Source of the DNA: Sphagnum magellanicum
Taxonomy: Eukaryota; Streptophyta; Sphagnopsida; Sphagnales; Sphagnaceae
Reading direction: 5' to 3'
Assembly: GCA_021904315.1 (NCBI GenBank)
Contig: CM038907.1
Coordinates: forward strand, 24,621,223 to 24,685,222
DNA: 64,000 bases
Shown piece after piece: positions 1 through 10,279 of this stretch. Within the stretch, counting starts at the first letter, position 1. Each line of letters begins with the position of its first letter. The translations under genes were made by a program, and so were the position numbers. The notes under the pieces are model-generated. The model had not been told where the DNA came from. It was given only the letters and a program-made list of their open reading frames with translations, and ran no database searches.

Positions 1-2340
1 GAATTGTTTGTATTTAATATTAGGATTAAAAAGTTACTTAATATGTAGATTAATTTATTAAGGTTGGGAAAAGGTACTTAGTATTAAGCTAATTGTCATA
101 CTTAGTACTTAATCTTGATGTATTTAATCAACTACGTGTGTTTTTTCCTACGATTAATCACATGGGCAATGTGAACATATTGAGGTTGAAGGTTGAACAA
201 TTTATGTGATGTCTAGACAAAAAATGCAAGTCTTGCCATCTCAATTAATGAAATAAACTTTGAAGGTTTTGAGAAATTGAAAAAAAATGGAGCTTCAAAA
301 TTAGTTTAGGAGAAGGCTTGAAAAGTAAGGTAGAAAGGAAAATATATAGGGAAAATATTCTTGTTCATGTCATAGATGTAATGGGTGTTTGGTTGGTTTT
401 AGATGGCAAAGCCAAGTTTTTATTTTGATGGGGAATGGAAGGTGGGAGAATAAATGGGATAAAGGATGTTGCTTACTTTGTGCATTAATGTTTGCAATCG
501 AAACTAAGAAGATGACAATGGAGGGTGTTGAATAGGTAGTGAAGATTGCATCCAGTGGTGAATGTTTAGAATATTATAATGAAATGGGACTATGCACTAG
601 GTTGAAAATGACACAAAGTTTTGTTCCATCTTTGGGTTAAACTAGAAGTAAGTTTTATAGTTAGCTTCTTTCACCTCCTTCACATTTGTCATGTTTTATG
701 TCATTTTTTTAATGTTTTCTTACAAATGTTTAAGTATAATTTAGAAGTTTTAGGCAACAAGTGTTTTAAGTTTCATGGTTTTCTTTCTTGAAACCCTATT
801 TCATCAACCTTTATAGATAAAATGTTTAGGTTTTATGTTGTTGATGTCATCCAACTTGTCCTAGTGAAATTCAAATTTCAACTTTCTTGATTTTTGCCTC
901 TCTTCCTTCTTTCCCACACTCTCACACTCTTTTTCATTCTTTCTAACATTTAACTTCTCTACTCCCACTTTTCACATTTTAATTTATGTTGTTATTTAAA
1001 GACAAAAAAATTGCAAACGCCATTATTCTATACGTTTCAAAGATTTGAAAGTTGAGGGTCAATAGACCTTTCTAACCTTGATGCAACACATGATTACATA
1101 GTAAGGCTCACGAGACTATTATTGTTGACAATAATTCAGAATCTAACAAAGGATAAAAGGTTGGGGTTCATTCAAATGAAGAACCTAAAGCTAATTCGGA
1201 TAAAGATTTTGGTGAAGAAGATGTGGAAAAAAAGTAAATTTGAACTAGTTTGTTGAAAACATAAAGGAGGAGAAACACAAAAAGTAGGTAATTTTTCTTC
1301 AAAATTTATTGTCATTTTTTTAAAGGTTAAAATGTTAAGCAATGTTCAATTTTTATGTTAGTTATTCTTGAAATCCAAGTATTGATATGCAATAGTATGA
1401 AGAATGGACATGGTACACCACAAATTTTGCAATAGTGTTAATTTTACTCCTTGTAGGATTTTGCATTTAAGTTGGGTTATTTGAAGTTAGGGTTATTTAA
1501 AATCATGCTTCAATGTTTTTTTCTCTTCTTCATTCATTGTTTGGCACTTTTTTTTCCCAATTTTTTTCATGTTCCCATTTTTTGCATTCCTTTGTATTTT
1601 GGTTTCCTTTTATTATTTTCATGCTAATTAATTAACTTTAATTTTCTTCACATGCATCATGTTGCAACAATAACAAGGTTATGGTTTATGGGTTTCCTTG
1701 GTCTTTTAAAATCTTTTATCTTTATGAACCTAAAACAACATCAAGGCAAATATTTTTGTTGTTATTATACTTGTGACAAAAATTAAATATAGGCAAAGTG
1801 TTATTGCATGGATGTATCTTGTTCTTGGAACTATGTAATAAGTTGATAGATTGAAATGCAATTAAATGGTATGTGTTTATTGAATGCCAAAGCAAGTGCC
1901 AAAGTGATGGATAATGTAGAAACAACTAGTGGGTGTTATAGTCCAAAAATTAAACCTAGATGTAACTGTATTTCCCTTTCCTTCATAAGATGAATCATAT
2001 GATGGTGAGGAAGGGATGATGAGTTTGTAACAAAAGGTTAGAGTCCATGGGAATGTTGCTATTACTAATATGCCAATTGTTTCTGAAGGAATTATAGAAG
2101 CACCAATGATCACCTTAGGCCAAGTTAGGCTTGTAATTATTAGAGAGCGGTATCACTACCAAATATAACAATTCCTACATTCTCATTTTCTAAATTTAAA
2201 GCCATTCCTTTCACACCGCTAGCAAATTCAACCATTTCAAGTTTGGGAATATAATTTTCTTTGCATTCATTTTGTGGAGACCTTATGTAGTGCTAGTTAT
2301 TAGCTTTGTGAGAACTATTAGTTATATAAATAGTTTGTTG
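1..2340. other. AT-rich intergenic DNA, no gene recognised
   Basis: Reading frames on both strands are short and broken. There are no splice-bounded conserved exons and no recognisable protein motif. Composition is strongly AT-rich with T-runs and A-runs. I see nothing here I would call a gene. Confidence 0.6.
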
Positions 2341-2905
2341 CAATGATTTATGGTTTTGTTTTTTGTAGAACAACAAGTTTTTCCAAAATCAAGTCCTCCA
2401 TTGGTTCCACCAACAATACTTGGAAATCCCATTTGTCCCACACAAAATGTAACTGGTTGGCAATTGCTTCATGGTTGGCCATGGCTATTGGTTGGAAATG
2501 GTTTATTGGTTAATCAATGCCAATACCTACACCTATAAAAGCAATAATGACCTTGGTTGTATTCTAGCAAATGCCAAATCTATTGACAACATCTAGTAAC
2601 AAATATCCACAAATGCAAACAATAACCATCCATACTTGCAATTGCTAGTGCCACCCAACCCATACTTACAAATGCCAACAAGGTCACGTCAATATGCACA
2701 AATGCTACCATGACCCAATTAGTATGCACATATACCAATGATATGTCCTAGTCAATATCCATAAATGCCAATGTAGGGTTGGTCAAAATGCACAATAATA
2801 GGTTCACATTCCACTCAAAATGCACAAAGTACATATTCAAAAATGTTTTCAAGATCTATTCATACCAACAACCACCGTGCCATACACCACCAACACCAAC
2901 ATATG
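2341..2905 (+). pseudogene. Decayed Pro/Gln-rich repetitive coding remnant
   Basis: One + strand frame from 2,350 to 2,538 is open and rich in Pro, Trp, Gly and Leu. The following stretch to about 2,900 reads as degenerate repeats of a Q-Y-A-Q-M-P-like unit (for example around 2,670-2,780). It is interrupted by TAG and TAA exactly where Gln codons (CAG, CAA) would keep the repeat going. That pattern fits C-to-T decay of a once-coding repeat. I do not recognise the family. A transposon-encoded low-complexity protein is one possibility, inferred only from the AT-rich repeat-laden setting. Confidence 0.35.
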
Positions 2906-3114
2906 TCTTGCAGTAACCATTATAGTAGGTTGTAACAAGTAATGCAACAATTGTAACTATGTTGCAAATGTACAAAACATGACAACTAAAGGTCAATCCC
3001 TCACATGTGTTATTTTAACTACTAATGTTTCTACCCAAATAGATAGCCAAGTACTATTTTTAGGTGGGCATTCTAGGTGAGTAAAACATAGGGCAAAATG
3101 ATGAATGTTGGACA

Positions 3115-3600
3115 AGGTGATGAAGAAGTTGGGGATTGAAGTGGCTTCCACTCAAGGTAAGGATGTCACACCTATTGTACATTACAATCTAGATGGCATA
3201 CCTATGGGTGGTGGTAGGAATGGATGGTTGATAGTTTTTTGAGGATATGTTGTTAGATTAAATCCCACCATTGATGACATTTAGAGGCAACCAATTGAAG
3301 AGTTAGAAGCAATCAAAGAAGAACTAGACATGGGGTTTGACTATTTAGATTATCCCCTTGCATTCAAGCATGTGAAAGTTCAAGTGGCAACAATGTTGAA
3401 AGGTAGGTAGGTGTGGTTGAAGGGAAAAAAAAGAAAAAGATGAAGAACAATCATGAAATTGTTCGAAATTGCATTAGAACCAGTTGAAAGAGGTTTTGGT
3501 GCAAAAGGAGAATGTTGATAAGGCTGCATGGATGATAAAAACTCATGCTGCTTAAAAGATTGCAAGTCAAGTAGGACGAACATGTGGCATTGGTTTTGAG
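3115..3600 (+). pseudogene. Decayed coding fragment, unknown family
   Basis: From about 3,115 to 3,420 a single + strand frame gives a protein-like segment of about 100 residues. It includes the stretches VTPIVHYNLDGIPMGGGRNG and PIEELEAIKEELDMGFDYLD and a Lys-rich tail, broken by only three in-frame stops. The composition (balanced acidic and basic residues, Gly-Arg-Asn-Gly-Trp turn) looks like a real protein rather than chance reading of AT-rich DNA. The next 180 bp continue less clearly. I suspect a remnant of a plant transposon protein but cannot name the family. It may belong with the remnant just upstream. Confidence 0.35.
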
Positions 3601-4930
3601 GAGCGTATGGTATGTCTGAATTAATTCTACCATTACTTAAAATTTGATGTTTTTTTTTTCATTTTTGCTTGGTTTTGAATTTGTATGTTAGCTTGCCTAG
3701 GTTCATCTATGTTCATAACCTTTTAAGTTTATATGGATGGTGGGATTCTTCCAGCAAAACTAGGAAGAACACCCACCTTGCTAGAAATCCAAAAAAAAAA
3801 AAAGAAAAAGGGGAGAAAAGTTGCAGGCTCAGAAAGTGAAAAGTGGAAAAAGATGAGGTTAAAGGGTCAAAATTCAACCAATTTTCAAATTTCAACCTAT
3901 CTATTCCAACTGTCACCCTAGTTGAATTCCATTATAATATACTAGGTATAGGTGTTTATCTGGGGTTTTAGTAGGCAAGAGTGACATTAGCCCGGAAATT
4001 GAAAACTTTTGTAATTCCTTTTGCATTTTCTTTGTGTAACTCAATCCCACTTGTATGTATGTAGGTCTATTGAATATGATTTGATTTGTGTGTGGAATCA
4101 CTGCAATTATAGGGATAGATGATGGTCGAGTTGAAAAAGTTCACATTGATGTCCTGGAGAACAACCATGATCAAGGTCACTAAATCGCTAAAAATGTAGC
4201 CAAGACAAGATGGCAAACATGGTGCATGAGATGTACAACATAATGAATCATCAACTGATCGGTATGATAGTTTGTCTAGTTCAGATGGAAAATAATTAGA
4301 TGTTCCCAAGTTAACTCATAATGATAATGATGGCAGCATGCGAGTGGTAAGTGACAATAGGTTGATTGATTAGGATGTTGGCTAGGTTACAGATGAAAGA
4401 AGTGTAATTTTTCTTACACATGACAAAACTTATTGAAAACTTGAAATTTTTCAGTGGAACCAAAAAAAAAAAAAAAAAAACACTCAAAACCTTTTACCCA
4501 AACCAAAAGAAAAATTCGCATCCCCTTCCAAAAGAAGAAAATCCTAGGCCTATGGGTGCATGTAATTTTTATTTTCAAAATTGTTGGTCATTTATTTTGG
4601 GCCTAAGCTAATTTGGGGGGGGGGGGGGAGAGAGGGGAGGGGGCAATGATTGGGTTACATAATCTCCCACCTAGTTTTAGTTTTATGGATGGGGTTGGAA
4701 AAAAGTAAATAACTAAACTTGGATGTGCCAAATACTTTTGCAGGGTCACATACTGAGAGCACGCTGGAGCTGCTCTAATAAACCCTTTCAATCTGATCCT
4801 CAAGCCATCCATGTCCAAGATGCCATGATCCAAGAGTGAAAAGAACCTTCCTGTTGCAGAAGCCACAAGCCTAAGCAAGCTCCTCATGAAAGGGTTTACT
4901 GTACAGAGTAGTAGGTTCTGCAAGGGTCAG
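3601..4930. other. AT-rich intergenic DNA with homopolymer runs
   Basis: No gene is recognised. The stretch holds A-runs near 3,790 and 4,462 and a 14-base G-run at 4,615-4,628 followed by GA-rich DNA. Composition becomes more balanced after about 4,740, towards the gene island that starts near 4,950. Confidence 0.5.
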
Positions 4931-4934
4931 GATT

Positions 4935-4950
4935 GTTAGGGTTAGGGTTT
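4935..4950. promoter_or_regulatory. Telo-box-like motif upstream of the BED-finger gene
   Basis: Two consecutive telomere-type units (GTTAGGGTTAGGGTTT) are visible. Telo-boxes of this type are known in plant promoters and 5' leaders of genes for translation and ribosome functions. Here it sits about 460 bp upstream of the proposed start codon. A regulatory role is inference. Confidence 0.4.
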
Positions 4951-5112
4951 GCTCTTCTGCAAAGCTTTTGGAGTTTGGCAGTGCACGTTCGCGCTTTCTT
5001 CTGCGAAGCTCTTGGAGTTTGGCAGTGCAGGCTTGCTCTGTCTTCTGCGAAGCTCTTCGAGTTTGGCAGTGCAGGTTTGCTCTTTCTTCTGCGTAGCTCT
5101 TTCTTCTTCTGC
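4950..5112. repeat. 44-bp tandem repeat, about 3.5 copies
   Basis: The phrase CTTCTGC followed by (G/A)AAGCT...GAGTTTGGCAGTGCA recurs at 4,954, 4,998, 5,042 and 5,086, exactly 44 bp apart. A shortened copy lies at 5,106. Because 44 is not a multiple of three, the repeat keeps several frames open on both strands and makes long spurious reading frames. Each unit has a pyrimidine-rich part and a GCAG, so it resembles a series of weak splice acceptors. It lies in the probable 5' leader of the BED-finger gene. Confidence 0.85.
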
Positions 5113-5399
5113 GAACCTTTATCGCGGTTGGGAGTTTGGCCAAGTGCTACGGTTAGCATTTCTTTCTTCCATGTGAGAGAACTGGTGTGTTCTCTTCTAG
5201 CAACAGGGGTTTGAGCAGGAAAAGCAAGCTGCTGGATTGTTGAAGGAATTTGCACAAGGTGAGCGAGTGCGAAGACGACTAAAGTATGTTGTTGTGATTG
5301 TGGCGCTGCTGCTGCTGGTTTTTCTTTACTAGCAAATGGCTGGCTTTTTTTCGATTTTGATCTCTTGTTGTTATCCTGCCTGTTGCTATGTATGCAGAG

Positions 5400-6412
5400 A
5401 TGACGAGCATTGCAGAAGTGCAGGATGAGATACGCAAAGTGGAAGGGGAGTTGGAAGAGCTGAGGAAGCGGCTGCAAGAAGATGTGGAGAAGATACTTGA
5501 GGCAGAGAAGACGCACCTGTGGAAGAAAGAAGAGCTTCTTATGAAGGAGAAAGAACTGCTGCGACAGAAGGAACTATTGCTCATGCAATCTGCTGCCACT
5601 GTCGTGATACAACAACATCCTGGACACATGGTAGTACAACAGCAACAAACTGGGCAAGGAAATCCTTTCTCAGGTGATGATGTTCCTTGATTGCAGTCAC
5701 TCTCTGTCTCTGCTTGTTTTGTGGAACATTTCAGACTAGGGTATCTCTCTGTGGGAATGATGGATGTGTCCAACATATCAAATGAAGAATCAGGAGACAA
5801 GAAACCAATAGGTACCATGAGGAATTGTGATACCTGAATTTTGCAGAGTTTACATACCTCATGCCACCCAATCAGGAAGAGTTTCGTGCACAAGAGTCTC
5901 CAACAATCAGCTGTCAAAAAGAGGTGGCAGCAGCAATTGTGACATTGCCACAGGTAGAGATGAAAGATGAGCCTGTGCTTCAACTGCTGCACAAGCAAGC
6001 TGTCAAGTGGAGGCCATGGAGTCGGAATGCAAGCAGCTGGGCCTTCTTCACAGTGAATGACAATGAACCAGTGCAATTGGAGAAGCCGCAGGTTCTCCGC
6101 TGCATACTTTGTCATCCTGAACCTATCAATCTTGAACTGTTGGCTCAACGAACAAGAGCAAGGAAGGGTGTGATCACTTACAATAAATCCAATGGAACAA
6201 CTGCCATGAGGAAACACATTGAGAGTGAGCATGCAAAAGTTGCCAAGACCTATGAGGCCGAGATTGAGAACCATAGATTGACACCCAGACCTCTGGGAGC
6301 AAAAAAGATACCCAGCCAAAGGAGACCAAAATCACTGCCATTGACATGCACATCATCTCCACAACCAACTCCAACTACAGAGTCTGCTGTGAGTGATTGT
6401 ATAGAACCTTAA
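5400..6412 (+). CDS. Coiled-coil and BED-type zinc finger protein, two coding exons
   Basis: Proposed coding exons are 5,400-5,673 and 5,847-6,412. They join through a 173-bp GT-AG phase-1 intron that restores the frame exactly and gives 279 residues. Residues 1-65 are Glu/Lys/Leu-rich with a heptad-like pattern (coiled coil). Residues 66-90 are Gln-rich. A BED-type finger follows: aromatic residues near W156, C177-x2-C180, and H215-x4-H220. The tail is Pro/Ser/Thr-rich. BED fingers bind DNA in hAT transposases and in host proteins derived from them. No transposase or dimerisation domain follows, so a DNA-binding regulator or a short domesticated finger is inferred. A good intron (GTGAGC at 5,259, AG ending 5,397) probably lies just upstream. 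It makes the ATG at 5,400 preferable to the in-phase ATG at 5,388, which would be intronic. The preceding exon (5,201-5,258) is open in the same frame but has no ATG, so an extra N-terminal exon is possible. Confidence 0.7.
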
Positions 6413-6722
6413 GTGCACTGTCTGTTTTCAGAATTCTGTTGCAAGAACTCTAGAGCTGACCTTGCATTTCCTGAATAGAAAGTTTGACTGCAATAGAACC
6501 TCAATGTAGTCTGCAATCTTTTCTGGTCCATGACTGCTGAACAAGGCTATTCCACCATACTCTTCTCAGTATGACAATGTCTGCTTCTCTTCATGAATGA
6601 TGATGATCATTTTAATTTGTGGGAAATATGAAGCACAACAAACAGGACAGGGGAACAAATGCTGAAGAGGGGAGAGAGGGTCCAATGTGATGAGAGTAAG
6701 TAGGTCTTTCCATCAAATATGC

Positions 6723-9700
6723 TTATAGTTTTTGCAGTCTGTGCAAGCGAATCCTTGTTCTGTCAAACCCTTTGATGTCTGTGAAACACTTCAAGGGCTG
6801 CATAACATCAGTTACATCTGTAATCTCTAACTGTGCAGCTCTTGCAGTCTCCACAAAATAGACAAGCGTTTCTGGATTCCGTAAAGCTGATGCTATATAG
6901 GCAATGCGTTGCCACTGCCCATTTTGCCTTACATCCCTTGGTTGCTGGCACAGCTTTGGATCTTTTTCTTCCGTACAAGAAGTATTACAACAATCATTGG
7001 TTATTGAATAATCCTTTAGAGTAGCTGTTTCTTCTGCTGCAGACAAGTTGAATGCATCGTCTCCAGCCTCATCACCAGCTGTCCTGAAGACTTGATCAAT
7101 GGAGTTCCCATCGTTGTTTCTTGGCATTGAGCTTTCAAATGAAAGAAGTGAAGCCACCACATGAACAAGGTGAGGTATGTATTCAGGGTCATATATCAGA
7201 TCAGCTCCCAAGCTGCACACGAGAAAAAACATCACTTGAGAAGCAAACACTCTTTCCTTGACTTGTTCAAGAACATCATGCGGAATTTTACTGTTCCCAG
7301 CAAAGCATCAATTTTCCAATTGCTTACGAGAAGAAAACAGGCCTCTTGCTAGTGAGGAAAATACAGGATTTTCAACTATGCAGTCTAAAAACACCATTGT
7401 GCATGCAAGGCTTACATAACATTAGCACTGTAGGTCCTGAGCTCCTTTTCACTGGCTATTTCCCAGAGCAACTGCCGGCACTCCACCTGAACATACCTCT
7501 ATTAGTAGTGAGCACAGGATGTAGGGTTTGCTTTACAAAAGACAAGAATGGTAAAGCTTGGTAGAAATAAATGCAAGATTACATACCCCATTTGCTGGAC
7601 TGCACAGGGAGGGTTGATTGCAATTCAAAGTTTCCTTTCCATGAACTTTCACACCATTGACTTGCAGATTGTGCCTCAGATTGGCTAGTGTTGCCAAATC
7701 ACCATCAGTCAGCACTATCTAGACCATAAAAAGCACATGGTCAAAATGAGAGAGAAATACAGATCCTTTCTGCTGCTCCTAGAAATCCCTTTGCCCAAGA
7801 AATGCAAAAATCTGAACAAGTCTTTCAAGTCCCTAACTTGCAAGAAGAAACATGCGCTATAAATATATTATCATCAGCAGAAAAAGAAATGAAAACTGCT
7901 GGAGATGCAGGTGGACCTTAGCTGCTGCCAATCGCGCAAGGCAGACACCAACCATGCCTGCTCCAGCACCCAACTGCAGCCATGTCCACAAAACTATGAG
8001 GAATATGTAAGGAGTGACAATGAAGTGCACAAAGATAAATTGAACAAACATGGGAATTCCCCACTCCAAAGTGGCAAAACTGATTTCAGTTCCATTCCAT
8101 GTTATAGAGAGACAGAGGAATCATGAAAGAAAGGAGACTGTGGGGAGCAAAAAAGCCTTCAAAAAAGCTAGACATTTCAGAAAGCTTGTTTGAACAACAC
8201 TGGTTCCCAGCAAGAAAAGAGCACAGCAACATACAAACAGAGGAAAAATATGAAAGACAACAAACCTCAAGGCACTTCTGTCCTGAAACCAGCTCCGGAT
8301 GATTGAGCAAAACTTCTGTGAGAAAAAGACTGGCTGGCCAAAGACAACACCTGCAAACATCATCTTTTTGTGAGCCATTCAGAAGTGATTGAATTCTTCT
8401 CTTTCTGGATCCACATGCAGACAGAGGAAACCAGTAATCTGAGTGGCACACAAACCCCCCCAACACAAAAACCTGAAAATCGGATCAGATCCATTAGCTA
8501 CGAGCCAATACTACTGCTACATATCTCACCAAAGATCTTCCCGAAGGTGAACCCTTCTTCATTCTTGTTGTTGTTGTTGTGTTCTTCTCATTGCCAGAGA
8601 GGAGAGGAAAAAGGACACAGGACACATACCCAGTAGCACCTTCAAGCATGTTTAGTGACACTCTTAGAGTGATCAGCTCCTCAACAACTTCCACTGCCAC
8701 CTCTCTTTCAGACTCTCTTACAGTGCAAGCCAGCCAGGCTCTTCTTGCTTCCATGGACACTGTATAAGTGTAGGATTTGTAGCATTTTCCTGCTATTTCA
8801 GAAATTGAGTCCTGATGGGGAAAAACAAAACAAAATCCACAAAATCTCTCTAAGTCCACAAAAAAGGTTCCACAGTAATGCAGACATGGAGGTAGAAGAT
8901 GATAGATGAATTTTCAATGGAGAACAAGACACGGGTTCGTTCAACAGAAAAGCTGGTGGATTGAAAGATCCGCTGCTCCAAAGATGGGTAGCTGCTGACA
9001 AAAGAAAGAGGATGGTCACCTGTTGTGTAAGCAGGTAAGCAGCATGAAGCTCATACAAGCTCTCCAAAACCTCCTCACCATCCGATTCAGCAGCCAGAAT
9101 GAGAAGCTTCAACATCTGTCTGAGAAACACAGGAGCAGGTGGATATTTTCTGCAGATCTGGAAGTCACACAAGATTGGAATACATGAGCGAGAAGAACAA
9201 AAAGATGGTGAAGTAGCAAAGCAGATTCTTTGTAAGAATGTGGGCACAAGCCAATGAGATAAGGGTGGTTGTTGTTGCTACAAAATGGAAGTCTGATAAT
9301 AATAAGAAAACCCTAAAACCAGCAAGCACAATCCTTAACTCTCCTACTCTCTTCTAGACGCTGATTCTTCTTCTTTGCAGTTGTTTTTTGGCAAATCACA
9401 AGATGGGTTTTTGTCACACAACAAAGAAGCATTTTACAGATTCACCAACAATTGGTGGCAGCGCTCTTGTGGTTTTGTATGTTTACCTTGTCCTTGATAC
9501 ACTTCTCCAGAACAAAGCTCTGCACATCTGTTGAGAGCTTACCATGGCCCATATTCCTGTGATGCAAACTCCCAGCAGAAACCCAAAACCTAAAGCTTCA
9601 GCCATCGGTTAAAACGAGGAGCAAGCATCCATATCTCCACGTGCAGCGGCAATAAATCTAAGCCAGCAAAAAGCTTGCTACCAGAACTCTCGTACCTTGC

Positions 9701-9835
9701 CAGGGAGACGATTACTGTTGCGGGCTCCATCACACGATATGCAGCCAGCAATGCTTTGCCATAATCCTCCAGCCTCATTGTCTCCTTGATTGTTGTTTGT
9801 TTGTTCTTGGCGAAAGAAGAAGAAGAAGGTGACAA
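6723..9835 (-). CDS. EEF2KMT: Protein-lysine methyltransferase, EEF2KMT/FAM86 family, nine exons
   Basis: Exons, in transcription order: 9,835-9,682; 9,527-9,487; 9,157-9,020; 8,811-8,630; 8,350-8,266; 7,973-7,917; 7,718-7,587; 7,486-7,416; 7,212-6,723. All junctions are GT-AG and phase-consistent. The total is 1,350 bp, 449 residues plus stop. The N-terminal part resembles the FAM86 domain. The SAM-binding core has motif I (E-LGAGAG, about 200-206), the acidic TDGD after the next strand (223-226), and GADLIYDP (289-296) as the post-motif segment. AYIASALRNPET (391-402) is the conserved strand near the C-terminus. Members methylate a lysine of translation elongation factor 2 in the cytosol. 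Family proteins are about 330-390 residues; the extra length is a hydrophilic insertion of about 75 residues (313-389) before AYIA. The start could instead be the in-frame ATG at 9,778. The first donor (GTAGCA, after 9,682) is the least certain junction. The gene converges with the BED-finger gene, with 310 bp between stops. Confidence 0.88.
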
Positions 9836-9998
9836 GGAAGAAAGAGGTTGAGGAAGAGGAAGCTTGTTTGTTTGGTTGTCACTCTAAACCTTTTGGGTAG
9901 CCTTGGCTCTCTGTAGGAAGGAGCAGGAAATGCTCTCTGCAGGGAGCATGAATCCGCAAACTGATTTCACTCTGGCCTTCAGATGTTTTGGATTGTCA

Positions 9999-10040
9999 AA
10001 ACCCTTAACCCTTAACCCTAAAACCCCTAAAACCCTAAAC
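9999..10040. promoter_or_regulatory. Cluster of telo-box-like motifs upstream of EEF2KMT
   Basis: Five degenerate CCCTAA units (AACCCTTAA, AACCCTAAAA, ACCCCTAAAA, ACCCTAAAC) occur in 42 bp, about 165 bp upstream of the EEF2KMT start codon. A further AACCCTAAAACC lies at 9,309, in its first large intron. Telo-boxes are established in promoters of plant translation-machinery genes. A translation-factor methyltransferase would fit that regulon, by inference. A short interstitial telomere repeat without function is the alternative. Confidence 0.5.
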
Positions 10041-10279
10041 ACCATTTGTCTCCTCCTGTGCCCCCAATCTTATAGCTACCATACTTGACTGGAAATTTGG
10101 TTGTGGATCCAACTGATAGAATACGGTACCACATGGATTTCCTCCAAAAGTGCTTCTCTCGAGATTTTTCCTTCTGCAGGGAAATAAATAGCTCAAAACC
10201 TGAAACAAAAAAGTCATGCAAATCTAGACATTCAAAATGAAGACGTGATTGAGTATGCAAATCTATAAGCAAGATAGAT

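Noticed and set aside
4896..5516. 206-codon - strand frame with repeated Arg/Lys/Ala blocks
   Set aside because: The blocks come from translating the 44-bp tandem repeat, which keeps several frames open.
5279..6319. 346-codon open frame on the - strand
   Set aside because: It lies antisense to the BED-finger exons and intron, is Ser/Cys-rich without domain features, and the + strand has matching splice phases and a zinc finger. It is a shadow frame.
9999..10040. Interstitial telomere or chromosome end
   Set aside because: Only about five degenerate units and genes on both sides; too short and mixed for telomeric DNA. Kept as a telo-box cluster instead.
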